Shown here: piece by piece, positions 54,563 through 64,000 of the stretch
Position numbering within the stretch: position 1 is the first letter of the stretch
How the letters are laid out: each line of letters begins with the position of its first letter
From: Aureobasidium sp. EXF-3400
Lineage: Eukaryota; Ascomycota; Dothideomycetes; Dothideales; Saccotheciaceae
DNA: 64,000 nucleotides
Assembly: GCA_024195585.1 (NCBI GenBank)
Contig: SWBL01000184.1
Coordinates: forward strand, 1-64,000
Reading direction: 5' to 3'
Program-made: the position numbers and the translations under genes
The notes under the pieces: generated by a model
Databases searched by the model: none
The model's input: only the letters and a program-made list of their open reading frames with translations
Told to the model about the DNA's origin: nothing

Positions 54563-56368
54563 TTACTCCCATAACAACTTCATCACAACACCCTTCCAGC
54601 CCTTCCGTACCGGCTCAGGGGTCTCGGGATTGTCTCTAATCTCATCCAAAGCCGCTCTGATAGGGATGTCTTCCAGAGCCACAAACTTCGTTCCTTTGAG
54701 GTACTTCCATCCGAGGTAGGCAATAAGAATCAAGGGAATGTCACTGGGCACGTGTCAGCATATACTCAGGCATTTGAGAAACATGAAGAAGACTTACAGG
54801 TATGACGAAACGAACGAGCTTGCAGACCACCCTCCGCGTGTGAATACAGAAAAGCCGTTGGTCAACAGTATGAGTAGGCATGCTACCAAAGCGATAACGG
54901 AGCTGTAAGCTGTTTCCCAATTGTTAGCATTGTCCTCTCGCGTTGAAGCCGAAAGAGCAGTGCAAACTTACGAGTCCACTTATTATGCCACGGCAACTCC
55001 GTCCTCGCAATTCCCTGTTTCTTCATTGCAGCCAACAACCTCAGGTGGTTTACCAGAACACAAGACCAAGAGATCAATACACCACAGCCCACCAAATCCA
55101 CGAACCAGTAGAAGACAGTCAGAGCTCCAGAAGACAAACTCATAAATGCCAAAAACATGAAGAGCGTCTGCAAGAGCACACACATGTAAGGTACACCCCA
55201 AGCAGTGGTACGCAAAAAGATCGTGGGTGCCTGTTTCTTAAGTGCCAGAGAATAGAGAACACGAGTTCCGGCGAGAAGAGCTTGGTTCGAAGATGACCAG
55301 GCGGAGGTTATGACCACGGCATTTACAATCGATGGGATGGCCTTAATTCCAGCAGCCGAAGCAGCAATGACAAAAGGACTTTGAGCTGCAGTGCCACTCT
55401 CATCTTGAAGGCGCTCATCATCGCTGGAAACCAACATGCCCACGATCAACACGGTAGCGACATAGAACAGCGACACACGTGCAAAGACTCGTTTACACGC
55501 CTTGGGAATGTTCTGGCGAGGATTTCTTGTTTCAGCAGCAGCCATAGCAATAGACTCGACTCCGGCAAACGAGAACACTGCGTTGATCATAACGGACCAG
55601 AAGCCGAGGAAATTGCCCCAAGCTCCAGTGGCAATGTGTTCGACGAAGGGGCCTGGTTGTTTCCAATACCTGAAGCCTATGCGCGAGGTTCCAGGTACAC
55701 CGCCCAGATCAATACAAAGTCCTAAGATGATCAATCCTACGACCAGTGCGATCTTGAGCAGGGCAAAGAAGAATTCGACCTCGCCATAGATGCCGACAAA
55801 CGCGATGCCGACCACAAAAGTCAACACGATGAAGATAACGATCCACAAAGACGGATTGATATCAGTCCAGTACTGGAAAAGCACACAAATGGCCGAAATC
55901 TCAGATGGAATCGAAAGCCAGTTTCCATAGACAATGTTCCATCCTACTGCAAAACCTAACGCAGGATCGACCAGAAACTCGGCGTGACGGACGAAAGATC
56001 CAGTGACAGGAAGCAAAGCCGTAACTTCTCCAAGAGCGAACTGAACAGCACAAACGATTAGACCAACAAAGGCATATCCGAGCAAAGCACCTAGAGGTCC
56101 ACCAGTCTGTAGAGAAGATCCGAGTCCAAGGAAAAGTCCAGTACCAATCGCACCTGCAGCTATGTCAGATGGGACAGAATCAATAAATTCGGCATGAGAA
56201 ATTACCAGCAAGCGCAATCATCTGAATATGGCGCTGCCCGAGCCCACGTTTTAGATCGCGTTCTTCCATCTCTGTAACGAAGTCGCCGTGTTGAACATTT
56301 TCATGTAAGCCATAGGCACCCACAGTCGCAGTCTTGCCAGGCACATCGTGAGCCCCAGCGATAGACAT
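54563..56368 (-). CDS. amino-acid permease (YAT/AAT-type APC transporter)
   Basis: Exons complement(54563..54743, 54798..54909, 54972..56153, 56206..56368) encode 545 aa. Introns are 52-62 nt; removing them is required to join LPWHNKWT to PYSSVIALVAC and then SYL to DIPLILIAYLGWKY. The start is the ATG at 56368 (MSIAGAHDVPGKT). A hydrophilic N terminus of about 50 residues ends in RHIQMIALAGAIGTGLFLGLGSSL, the conserved TM1 of fungal amino-acid permeases. GEVTALLPVTGSFVRHAEFLVDPALGFA follows, and AETRNPRQNIPKACKRV is the usual loop. It is a plasma-membrane proton symporter for amino acids. Specificity cannot be assigned. Confidence 0.94.
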
Positions 56369-57000
56369 GATTTGCGAAATCGGCTTCCGAAAATGTGCTA
56401 CAGTCAAGAGAACACAGTGCACAGAGCTCAAGACGAAAACAAGAGTCGGTCGAGGTTCATCACATTTTGAGATTGTTCGAACTCTCCACTCCTTCCTTTG
56501 GCCATCAAGAAGGAAGATCGCGTGCTCGAAAAGCTTAATCGCGCCACCCATCTCGATAAGCTCTATTCGTCTTGGGACATGTTAGCCGAGCTTGACACGA
56601 TTTATTTACAAAAAGTGTGTAAGTAAATTTGGAAGTCGCACTCTAGAAAGTCGGGGGCTTCCAGAGAGTGTGTAATCGATTTTACAAGGCATGGAAAGAG
56701 CAATGGACAACTCATCTCCGAGCAGACACGCGCGACAGAAACCAGATTTGTGAAATTAAGCAAGCGAACGGAGAGAATATACAGCTACACTCGAATACAG
56801 ATAAGAAGTGATCCTTTGATGATCCAGATCTATGAAGAGCGATGAGAAAAGACAAAGGAGATGAAGCAGAGTAGTAAGCTATGTGATGAGACAAGAAGGA
56901 AAACAAGAAGAGGTCTCAGACAACTATCAAGCCAGTGACATGCCGCAGAACAACAAGTCAAAACAGAATTACGAAAATAGTGGTGGAGAAGGAACAAAGC
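56369..57000. other. intergenic, no gene seen
   Basis: About 0.63 kb containing the permease promoter and the 3' UTR of the large minus-strand gene. No coding frame recognised. Confidence 0.5.
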
Positions 57001-60000
57001 CTATTCTCCTCGTCGCGGGCGATTCGAGGCGGGTAGAGGCTCAGCGGTCAGGTGTTGGTTGCTCATAGCTGCACCATTAGTGTGAGTGTGTCGCAATGAG
57101 CCCATGACGTGTCGTCCTGCGCTTCTAGACAAGGAGCCAACATCGTGTTTACCTATATGGTGTTAGTTCAACATCGAGTGAGAAGTGCGTTCAAGAAGAC
57201 TTACCATCGCAGCATGCCCTCACATTCTCCAACCCATTGTGATTGTGCTCATGTGCCGAAAGCATATTACCCAAATCCTCAGTACTATCTTCAACCACAC
57301 TCGCATCGTATATCGTCGCTTCCAGAGGTCGACGAGTACTCATTGCACTCTTGCTTCGCTTGCTGGAGAAGCTGCCACGCATACTTCCACCCGGACTCTT
57401 GAACAAGCCACCCATGATGCCCATACGTCCTTGAGACCCTTCCAGACCTGGAGTCTGCGCACCTCTTCGCTGAGACGCAGCTGCCGACTGCCGGTTGGCG
57501 AGTGACGGTACCTCGGACGCATGAGGGCGATGCGGTGATGAGTTGCGAGTTGTCCTACTGTTATAGCTGCTAAGACTTACACGAGTTCGGACGGTGTTAC
57601 GACTCTGGCTTCGCATCGTGGGGTTGAACTCATCGACCATGTCTTGAGTCATCTCCTCGTTCTCACGCTCCGATCCAGTACGAAGTAACAGGTAGGAGAG
57701 CGCATTGAACCAAGTCTCATGTCTCTGGGCAGTTGGAGCTGTGAACACAATCTCACGACCTGGGGTTACTATCACCAAACTCTTCCTATGCAAGCCAGGT
57801 GGGTACGCATTGTCATCTGAGATAACGCGGACGGCTTCGATAGCAACACTCTTGGCCTTTGACTGTTGCTTGCCAAGTGTGGAAGGATCGTGTTCACTCC
57901 AGTAGAGTGTTCTTGTGTAAGGGTGAACCCAGAAGAATCTTCTGTGTCTGGAAGCACTAATCTCAGAACGACCAGCCTTGCGTGTGTATTTCCAGAGATA
58001 CTCTCCAATCATGGTCTGAGTGATAGCTTGGATCATGCGGGGATCAGTGGCAGGCAACATGTCCTCAGGATACAGCACGCCTCTACCAGGTTGGATGCGC
58101 TCGTCAACCTCTGATACGAAGCTCGAGATCGAACTGGCACGAGTCGTAGGGGACATGGGGTCTGGACGACCGGCAGGAATTGGTGCGAGGGCGCGATTGA
58201 CAGTACCGCGTCCAGACTGGACAGATTTACTGATGCTTGGTGTGCGCGAACGGAGTGATGGAGGAGGTCTGTTGAGTGAGCCTGTAGGAACTGGCGGTGG
58301 GGCCATTGCGGTTTGTAGATTCTTTGCCCCTGCAGCCGCAGCAATACGTTGCGTGTGGTCCGGAGGAAGAGGAGGTTGCGACGCGTGATTCTTGTGCATA
58401 CTACCAGCGCTCGCGGGACGTCGAGGAGCTTTGGTGTTGGCAACCTCAGCCACGTATGGTGTTTCTGAAGCTCTTCTCGGGCTCTCAGGTCTGAGAGGTG
58501 TGCCTTCATCAATGTTGACAGCAGGGATCATCAAGGGAGTCTTGCGGCGCATCATCTTGTCGATCTCGTCAGAAGAGACCATGGTCTGCGTTCCCATCTC
58601 GGAAGTGGGAATGCGCTTCATGACAGGTCTTTCACCATTGTTCGACATGCTACGCTGACTAGTGCCAACGTTATTGGAGACCTCGGCGAAAGGTTGTCTG
58701 AATTGGCTGTCCTGCTCAATTTGAGGTATGGTGTCATTCTCGTCTGCGAAGACAAGTGTGGGCTCTGCGAGGTTGCCGCCCTTAGCGCCACCGAACAGTC
58801 GGGGATCTTGAGCCAATGATCCATCTCTACTGCTAGTACGAGGAGGGAATTGAGTTCCAGAAGCAAGGAAAGCAGCACCAGGACGAACGCCATCGGTGCC
58901 TGGGATACTCCTTGAATCATCAGAAAGAGCCTTGTGATCGTCCATCAAGAACACGTCATCACGCTTCAAGCCATTTCTGGAAGGAGAGAATGAGTAATCA
59001 TCCACGAGTGGCTCCCAGTGTTGACTGCGAACAGTAGAGAAAGTAAGCGCGTTCCTCTTCGACTCGATTTCCTTATCTAGTTGTGGCATACTGGGGGTGC
59101 GTGGCTCAGTATGAGATGTCATGAACGACGAGAACTCTAGTGAAGGAGTCTGCACCGGTACTGGCGAAGATGGCACGATAGGCGCTGACGACATGGACCC
59201 GAAAGGAGACATAGCGAACGATGGGAGTTCTTTCTCCATTGGTGCAGGCGCAATGGGCTCTGTATGCGAAGCAGGACCGGTAGAGACAGAGAAGACCTCT
59301 GGCTTCTTGTCTTCGACCAGCGGCGCAATTGGCTCGGTGTGTGTCGCCGAATATTGCGAGATAGAGAACTTTTCAGGCTCTTTGACGGTAGGAGTCACTA
59401 TGACAGGCTCGGTGTGATGAGTAGAGAAAGTTGACATGGAGAACTGTTCAGGCTCTTTGACAGTTGGAGCCACTGTGACAGGCTCGGTGTGATGAGTAGA
59501 GAAGGTTGACATGGAGAACTTTTCAGCCTCCTTGACAGGGATGACGGCTGCCACCGGCTCAGTATGAGAAGTTGAGAAGGATGTCATGGCGAATTGTGGA
59601 AGCTCTTTGGGCAAAGGCAATGCGGCAACAGGCTCGGTATGAGTGCTCGAGAAGGTTGCGATGCTCAAGGGCTGTGCTTTGGGTTGTACAGGAGTGACGG
59701 GTGCAAGATCCTGCGACACAATACTTGCGAACTCCTTCTTAGCCTCGGGCAATGCGGTGACCTTGGGCTCGAACTCTTCCGCAGGTAACTTAGGGGTCGT
59801 CGATGCCGAGACAGGCTCGCTCTTGACAAACTGGCCAGGCATACTCGACGATGCATCAGATGGTACCTGGGCAGTGTTCTCTTCGATGGATTTAGGTGTC
59901 TCATCGATTGCCTTCTTCTCATCGTCCTTCGAAGTCGAATGGCCAAGTGCGAATCCGGCAACGCCAGCAATGGCAGTACCGACAACACCGGCAGCAGCGC

Positions 60001-62239
60001 CAACGATAGACTTGGACTCCGGTTCCCAAGGCTCTGTCATCATAGCGGAGTCGACCATCTTCGATTTCGAGACTTCGGTGATGATGGGAGCTTCTGCGAG
60101 AGTGGGCTTCTTGATAGTTTCGGGACTCATGGGAGCAGACTCAAGGCCAGCATCGGTGGACGTTTCTTCGCCGCTGTCGCTGTCGTTGCTCAGGCCATCA
60201 AGCTCAGCACTGAGGCTCTGACCGAATTGAACAGGAGTTCTCTGGCTGGCTTGACTTGCAGGACTATCGTCACTAGCAAAGATTGCGCTATTGCGAGCAG
60301 AGCCGTTGTTGGAGCGACGACCCTTGCTAAGGCGTAGCTTGTACTTGGGCTGCTGGCCCTGGATAGGTGTCTTGACGTGTTCAAACTCGTCGGCGGAATT
60401 AGATGCTGTCGACATGAAAGATAAGCGATTCTCGGCTTTGTTGGTTGCATATGGACCAGGTCGGGAAACAGGTCGAGAGGAGGAGCCTTGGCTTTTGCTA
60501 GGGCTGAATTCGGTCTCGGTCAAGTCATCGCTGCTGTCGCCGTTGATAGTCTCGGCTCCGGTCTGGAAAGCGCCTTCGGTCTCTGTGTTGGTGTTGTCGT
60601 CGTCCTCGTTGGCTGTCTCGAAGGCATCAGTTGTGCCTCGCTCATCGGCAGTCTCGAATGCGTCGGTAGTTTCAGCACTCTCAGGCTTTCCAAAGGCACC
60701 AGCAGTCCTGCCAAAGTTGAAGTTTCCGAATGGAACGATGCCTGGGGCAATCTTGCGTGTGGCGGAGTTACTCGGGCTTTCAATCAGGGACTGATCCTCC
60801 CACTCATCGTCGTCCATGATGATCTCGTGCTTAGCGGATCTAGCGGCTCCCAGCTTATCGGCACGAGCACCCTTGTTGAATTTGATGCCACTGTCGTCGG
60901 AACGGCGCTTCTTGCTCACAGACGGGCCAACACCTCCATCGCCGCGCTTGTTGTCCAGCTCGTCTCTAGCATCTTGCAACAAACGCTTGAGCTCGAATTT
61001 CTCCGTCTTTTCACGATGGATGTTGTTCTTCAAATTCTGGATCATACGGTGGGCATGGGTGAGCGAGGACTTGAGGGTTTCGGTTTCGAGCATGCCGTGT
61101 CTTGGAGTGGGTTTGACAGGCGAGTTCTGCGGCGAGACATCAGGAGTCGCGACTTCGGAATCGCCGTTGTCGCGGCCTAGCGAGCGCTGATGATCTTGAG
61201 GCTGGCTGTCAGCGTTCCATCGCGCAGCTACCGCTTTCGCCAGCTGCGTGTTCTGTGAGGTCAACTCCTCGACCTTCTTGAGCAAGGCGTCACGCGCTGT
61301 CTGATGGCCGGTGACATCGCGGCGCAAGGTGAAGAGCTCGGCTTCATGGTGCTTTTTGACGGATTCGTGATCATCGCTGAGTTTACCATGAGCAGCCTTG
61401 AGATCCTCCAAGTCGCGCTGTGCCGTATCCTTCTCGGCCTGGGCAAACTTGAGCTGCTGCGACAGGCGCTGCTCCTTGTCGGTTGCCTCTTTCAATTGAG
61501 CTGTCAAGTCTTGCATCTGCGTCTCGAGGTTCCAGTTCTCATCCTTGCACTTCTGTTCGCTCTCATCCAACATGCGCAAGCGGTGCATCAGACTGGAGAT
61601 GTCAGTCTCGAGCTGCTCCTTCTCGTTTGTAGCATCCTTGAGCGCATTCTCCTTCTCGGCCAGAACGGCTTGTAGTTGTCTGACCTGGGCAAGAAGGGAT
61701 GTGCTGATCTCGGTAGCGAACTCGATATCATGGACGCGGTTGGTGGGTTGGTTGCGCTGCCGTCTAGAGCCTTCGATGGGATTGCGCTTGACTGGCGAAG
61801 TGCGGGCCTCGGAAACGAAGAGGGCAGGACTCGGAGGGGCAGCGCTGAAGTCGGTTGACACGATGCGCGACTTGGGCAGGAAGGCACGCGCCGAGTCTTT
61901 GCCAACCTCGGTGTAATCTCTCTCCAGCTGATCCAGCTTTTTCTGCAGCTCGGGAGTGATGTCCTCGGATGCGCCCTCCTCGACATCCTTCAGACGAGCA
62001 GCTAGGTCTTTGCGCTGTTGCAACAAGGTGGTGCCGAGTTTCGAGGCATCTTGGATGCGGCGCTCCGTGTCCTTCAAATGGGCCTCGAGGGCGCGCTTTG
62101 CCTGAGCTGGAGAGCTGGAGTTGTACAAGGAGAAGACCTGGTTGTCGAAGGAAGCGTAGCGGTGCGGACTCGGTTGAGTGGCATTGGGATTGACGAAGGG
62201 GTCGTCGCCGTTGGACGACAGATTAGCGGTCGTGGCCAT
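57001..62239 (-). CDS. apsA: ApsA/Num1-type cortical anchor with C-terminal PH domain
   Basis: Exons complement(57001..57152, 57205..62239) encode 1728 aa. The 52-nt intron (GTAAGT, CTAAC, TATAG) near the 3' end replaces a premature KSS end with a ~50-residue tail. Residues 1-120 include FDNQVFSLYNSS and the start of the coiled coil, which is clear to about 430. A long acidic, Ser/Thr-rich middle follows, with a short Gly/Ala hydrophobic stretch near 760. Seven imperfect units with HTEP cores lie around 860-1050. A PH domain of the Mcp5/Num1 type is at about 1420-1540 (TQTMIGEYLWKYTR .. RRFFWVHPYTRTLYWSE .. REIVFTAPTAQRHETWF). ApsA and Num1 bind cortical phospholipids and dynein to position nuclei (ApsA) or nuclei and mitochondria (Num1). 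Confidence 0.93.
59100..59670 (-). repeat. degenerate tandem repeat with HTEP core inside apsA
   Basis: On the coding strand about seven units of roughly 26-30 codons carry the pattern F-S-x-S-x-F-S-T-x-HTEP-V/I-x(10-14)-K-E. Two central units (coding FSMSTFSTHHTEPV) are nearly identical at DNA level (around 59401-59520), so they arose by recent duplication. The outer ones have diverged. The block sits between the coiled coil and the PH domain. Confidence 0.85.
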
Positions 62240-63338
62240 GTTGACCTAGGCGGGTGTGCGACAGGGTCGCGACACGCGAGAATCGAACAGGATTAGTATA
62301 GTCGAAGAAGAAGATTAGTGAATGGGCTGCATCAGAGGCTTGAGATATGATAAGTTATGCGGGATGTTGTTGTTGTGGGCTGCCGGCGACAAACACTGGG
62401 CCGCCGTTGAAAGGTTATTTTCGAGTTGCGGATAGAATGACAAAGTAGAGGTGAATCAGAAGCAGAAGAAGAAGCGGAAAAAGGATGTGTGAATTCGATT
62501 GGCCTTGACAGAAACAGGACTGTTGGACGCGGCTGCTCGATCCTTGACAGCTGTTCGGGGAACAGAGACAACTCGTTCGACGAAACAAACACCCCAAGAC
62601 AGCGACGGGAAGGGAGAGGGGGGAATGCAACCGAAGTCCATCCCGAAATCTGGAAGTGCTCCGGATTCCAAGGCTTGCTGCTTTTGATTGGCTACCTGAT
62701 TCGTGTGCTCCCGCTATTGCAACCCCCAGTTCCTGGCCCTCAAAACATTCGTCTTCTCAGCTCTCGGCATCCTTCCAAAGCTTACAGCCGTACTTCGTAT
62801 CATCGACTTGTTGAAGGATCCAACTGTCAAGCTCGGGCGAGCTCAGCTTGACTTCAATAAAGTCACTTCTCACACTGCAGTAGTTTAGGCGTCTATAGGC
62901 AGCGGGCTCGCATACCGCTCAGACAGTGCCACGACTCGTGCACCACCTGCAGCCAAGCACGTCTCTCCGCGCTGCTACCGGTACTCGGACAACCACATGA
63001 ACCACAACAAGTTTGCCTTTGGCTCAAGTCCTGAAACACTTACATGCACATTTGTCGTTTGTCGTTTGCGGCTCGGCCCAGTCCTGCACCTGTCACCCAC
63101 TGATTGACACGACTGTACGGAGTAGCAGCTCGAGACATCTGTCTATCTCTTGTCCATAGCTAACTGAACGCTCTGCTACACATTCCAGCGCTGACGTATT
63201 GCTTCCGTTGGTGAATTTCCTGAAAATTATCTCGGCCTCCCCAATCTGCTCGTATCCCATCCTTGCCACTTTCCGACAGTGTGGAACAAACAACATATTC
63301 TCCTTTCAACTCGACGGCCCGCAGACGCTGGAACAAAC
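62240..63338. other. divergent promoter region
   Basis: About 1.1 kb between apsA (minus) and the methyltransferase-like gene (plus). Overlapping open frames on both strands show no coding features. No RNA gene recognised. Confidence 0.5.
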
Positions 63339-63974
63339 ATGTCTTTCCCCATCTCAGACTTTCATCCAAGCTATGTACTGTCTTCACCGACCGCCATCCT
63401 GTATTCTGGAACCCTGCTGAATCAAGCGTATGCTATTCTGGTGAACTTCCCTAGGCCCAGCAATGGTTTTGCGTACCCGGGCCATTTCGCTGCCCTTGCT
63501 GCCTTCAGTGGTGCTAGTACGCTACTCTCTTCGCCCCTGCTGTTGCCAACGCCAAACTCCAGCCCTCTGCAGACGATTGGCAATACACTCATGACCATGA
63601 GTGTCTCACTCTTCAGTTGGACAGCCTACACAACACAACGAGGACGGCTGCCAGCAATCTTTGGTGGCAAAACACCTGACTTCATCATCGATTTTGGTCC
63701 GTTTGCCTACATCCGCCACCCTGCCTACACTGCCTATCTTCTGGGCTGGACTGGAGTCTTGACTGCGCTTGCAGGTAGGAATGATGCTGGTTGGAGAGTA
63801 CCGGCCTTGGCTGTATGTCTTGTAGGTATCATAGGGGTCTATGGTACCGGCGCCCAAATGGAGGAAAAGCAGATGCTTTCAGGCGAGGAAAATGATGGAA
63901 AGGTCGAACTCAGCGAGAAGTACAAGGAGTACATGAGCAAAATTAGATATCGATTCTTTCCTGGTCTGTTTTAA
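63339..63974 (+). CDS. isoprenylcysteine/phospholipid methyltransferase-like membrane protein
   Basis: Single exon, 211 aa from the ATG at 63339 (MSFPISDFHPSY). Four or five hydrophobic segments are present. The C-terminal half has FGPFAYIRHPAYTAYLLGW, the RHP-x-Y motif that binds S-adenosylmethionine in the ICMT/PEMT superfamily, followed at a distance by GTGAQMEEKQML and YKEYMSKIRYRFFPGLF, matching the conserved E-E-x-L and Y-x2-Y-x6-PG-like ending. Members methylate prenylated cysteines or lipids in the ER membrane. The N-terminal part is divergent, so the substrate is uncertain. Confidence 0.87.
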   Translation: MSFPISDFHPSYVLSSPTAILYSGTLLNQAYAILVNFPRPSNGFAYPGHFAALAAFSGASTLLSSPLLLPTPNSSPLQTIGNTLMTMSVSLFSWTAYTTQRGRLPAIFGGKTPDFIIDFGPFAYIRHPAYTAYLLGWTGVLTALAGRNDAGWRVPALAVCLVGIIGVYGTGAQMEEKQMLSGEENDGKVELSEKYKEYMSKIRYRFFPGLF

Positions 63975-64000
63975 AGCATCAGGTCTTGCAGAATGAAGTA

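Noticed and set aside
60488..61180. 230-codon plus-strand frame opposite the large anchor gene
   Set aside because: It lies antisense to the coiled-coil coding region; no domain, no splice context.
1..64000. Secondary-metabolite gene cluster, CRISPR array or giant mobile element
   Set aside because: No PKS, NRPS, terpene cyclase or P450 genes, no regularly spaced repeats, and no tyrosine recombinase captain gene or long terminal repeats were seen.

Overview
The window is nuclear DNA of a filamentous ascomycete (Pezizomycotina). The evidence is: genes split by short introns of 47-75 nt with GTAAGT-type donors, CTAAC/CTGAC branch sites and CAG/TAG acceptors; a Het-C homologue; an ApsA/Num1-type cortical anchor; PTH11/SAT4-like rhodopsin-fold membrane proteins; and Zn2Cys6 regulators. 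A Dothideomycete is my best guess from the overall look of the proteins. That guess is inference, not something read off the sequence.

Layout. 1-82: the end of an intron-containing tRNA-Asp cut by the window edge. 0.6-7.2 kb: a secreted GMC oxidoreductase, an unrecognised interrupted frame, and a full-length Het-C homologue (959 aa, 2 exons). 10.4-17.6 kb: a rhodopsin-like 7TM protein, a fructosyl-amino-acid (Amadoriase-type) oxidase, a U1 spliceosomal RNA gene (about 15764-15927, plus strand) and a secreted Ser/Gly-rich protein. 18.3-21.3 kb: tRNA-Arg(ACG), a Tc1/mariner-type transposase remnant, and a GH1 beta-glucosidase with 4 exons. 21.9-28.7 kb: a ZIP zinc transporter, an acyltransferase-3 membrane enzyme, tRNA-Gly(GCC) and a secreted GH27 alpha-galactosidase. 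29.4-36.0 kb: hydroxymethylbilane synthase (haem pathway), a DEDDy 3'-5' exonuclease-domain protein, a GNAT acetyltransferase, a WD40 protein and a second rhodopsin-like protein. 38.2-39.1 kb: an apparently decayed gene. 39.7-47.6 kb: a Zn2Cys6 factor, a C2H2 zinc-finger protein and an OPT oligopeptide transporter with 5 exons. 49.4-54.4 kb: a secreted alpha-carbonic anhydrase, a second Zn2Cys6 factor, a divergent DUF7702-type 7TM protein, and scrambled remains of a second OPT gene. 54.6-64.0 kb: an amino-acid permease, the 1728-aa ApsA/Num1 homologue with a C-terminal PH domain, and an isoprenylcysteine/phospholipid methyltransferase-like protein.

The genes do not form one pathway. This is ordinary mixed chromosome content: housekeeping (U1, haem synthesis, nuclear positioning), nutrient uptake (OPT, amino-acid permease, ZIP), and a secreted/carbohydrate set (GH1, GH27, GMC oxidoreductase, carbonic anhydrase). 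No PKS, NRPS or terpene synthase is present. The features most worth a second look are the unlabelled U1 RNA, the OPT relic whose pieces are in the wrong order and lack one intron of the intact gene, and several genes where one in-frame stop separates coding-looking sequence. Exon boundaries were placed by eye from splice signals and reading-frame continuity. No transcript evidence was available.
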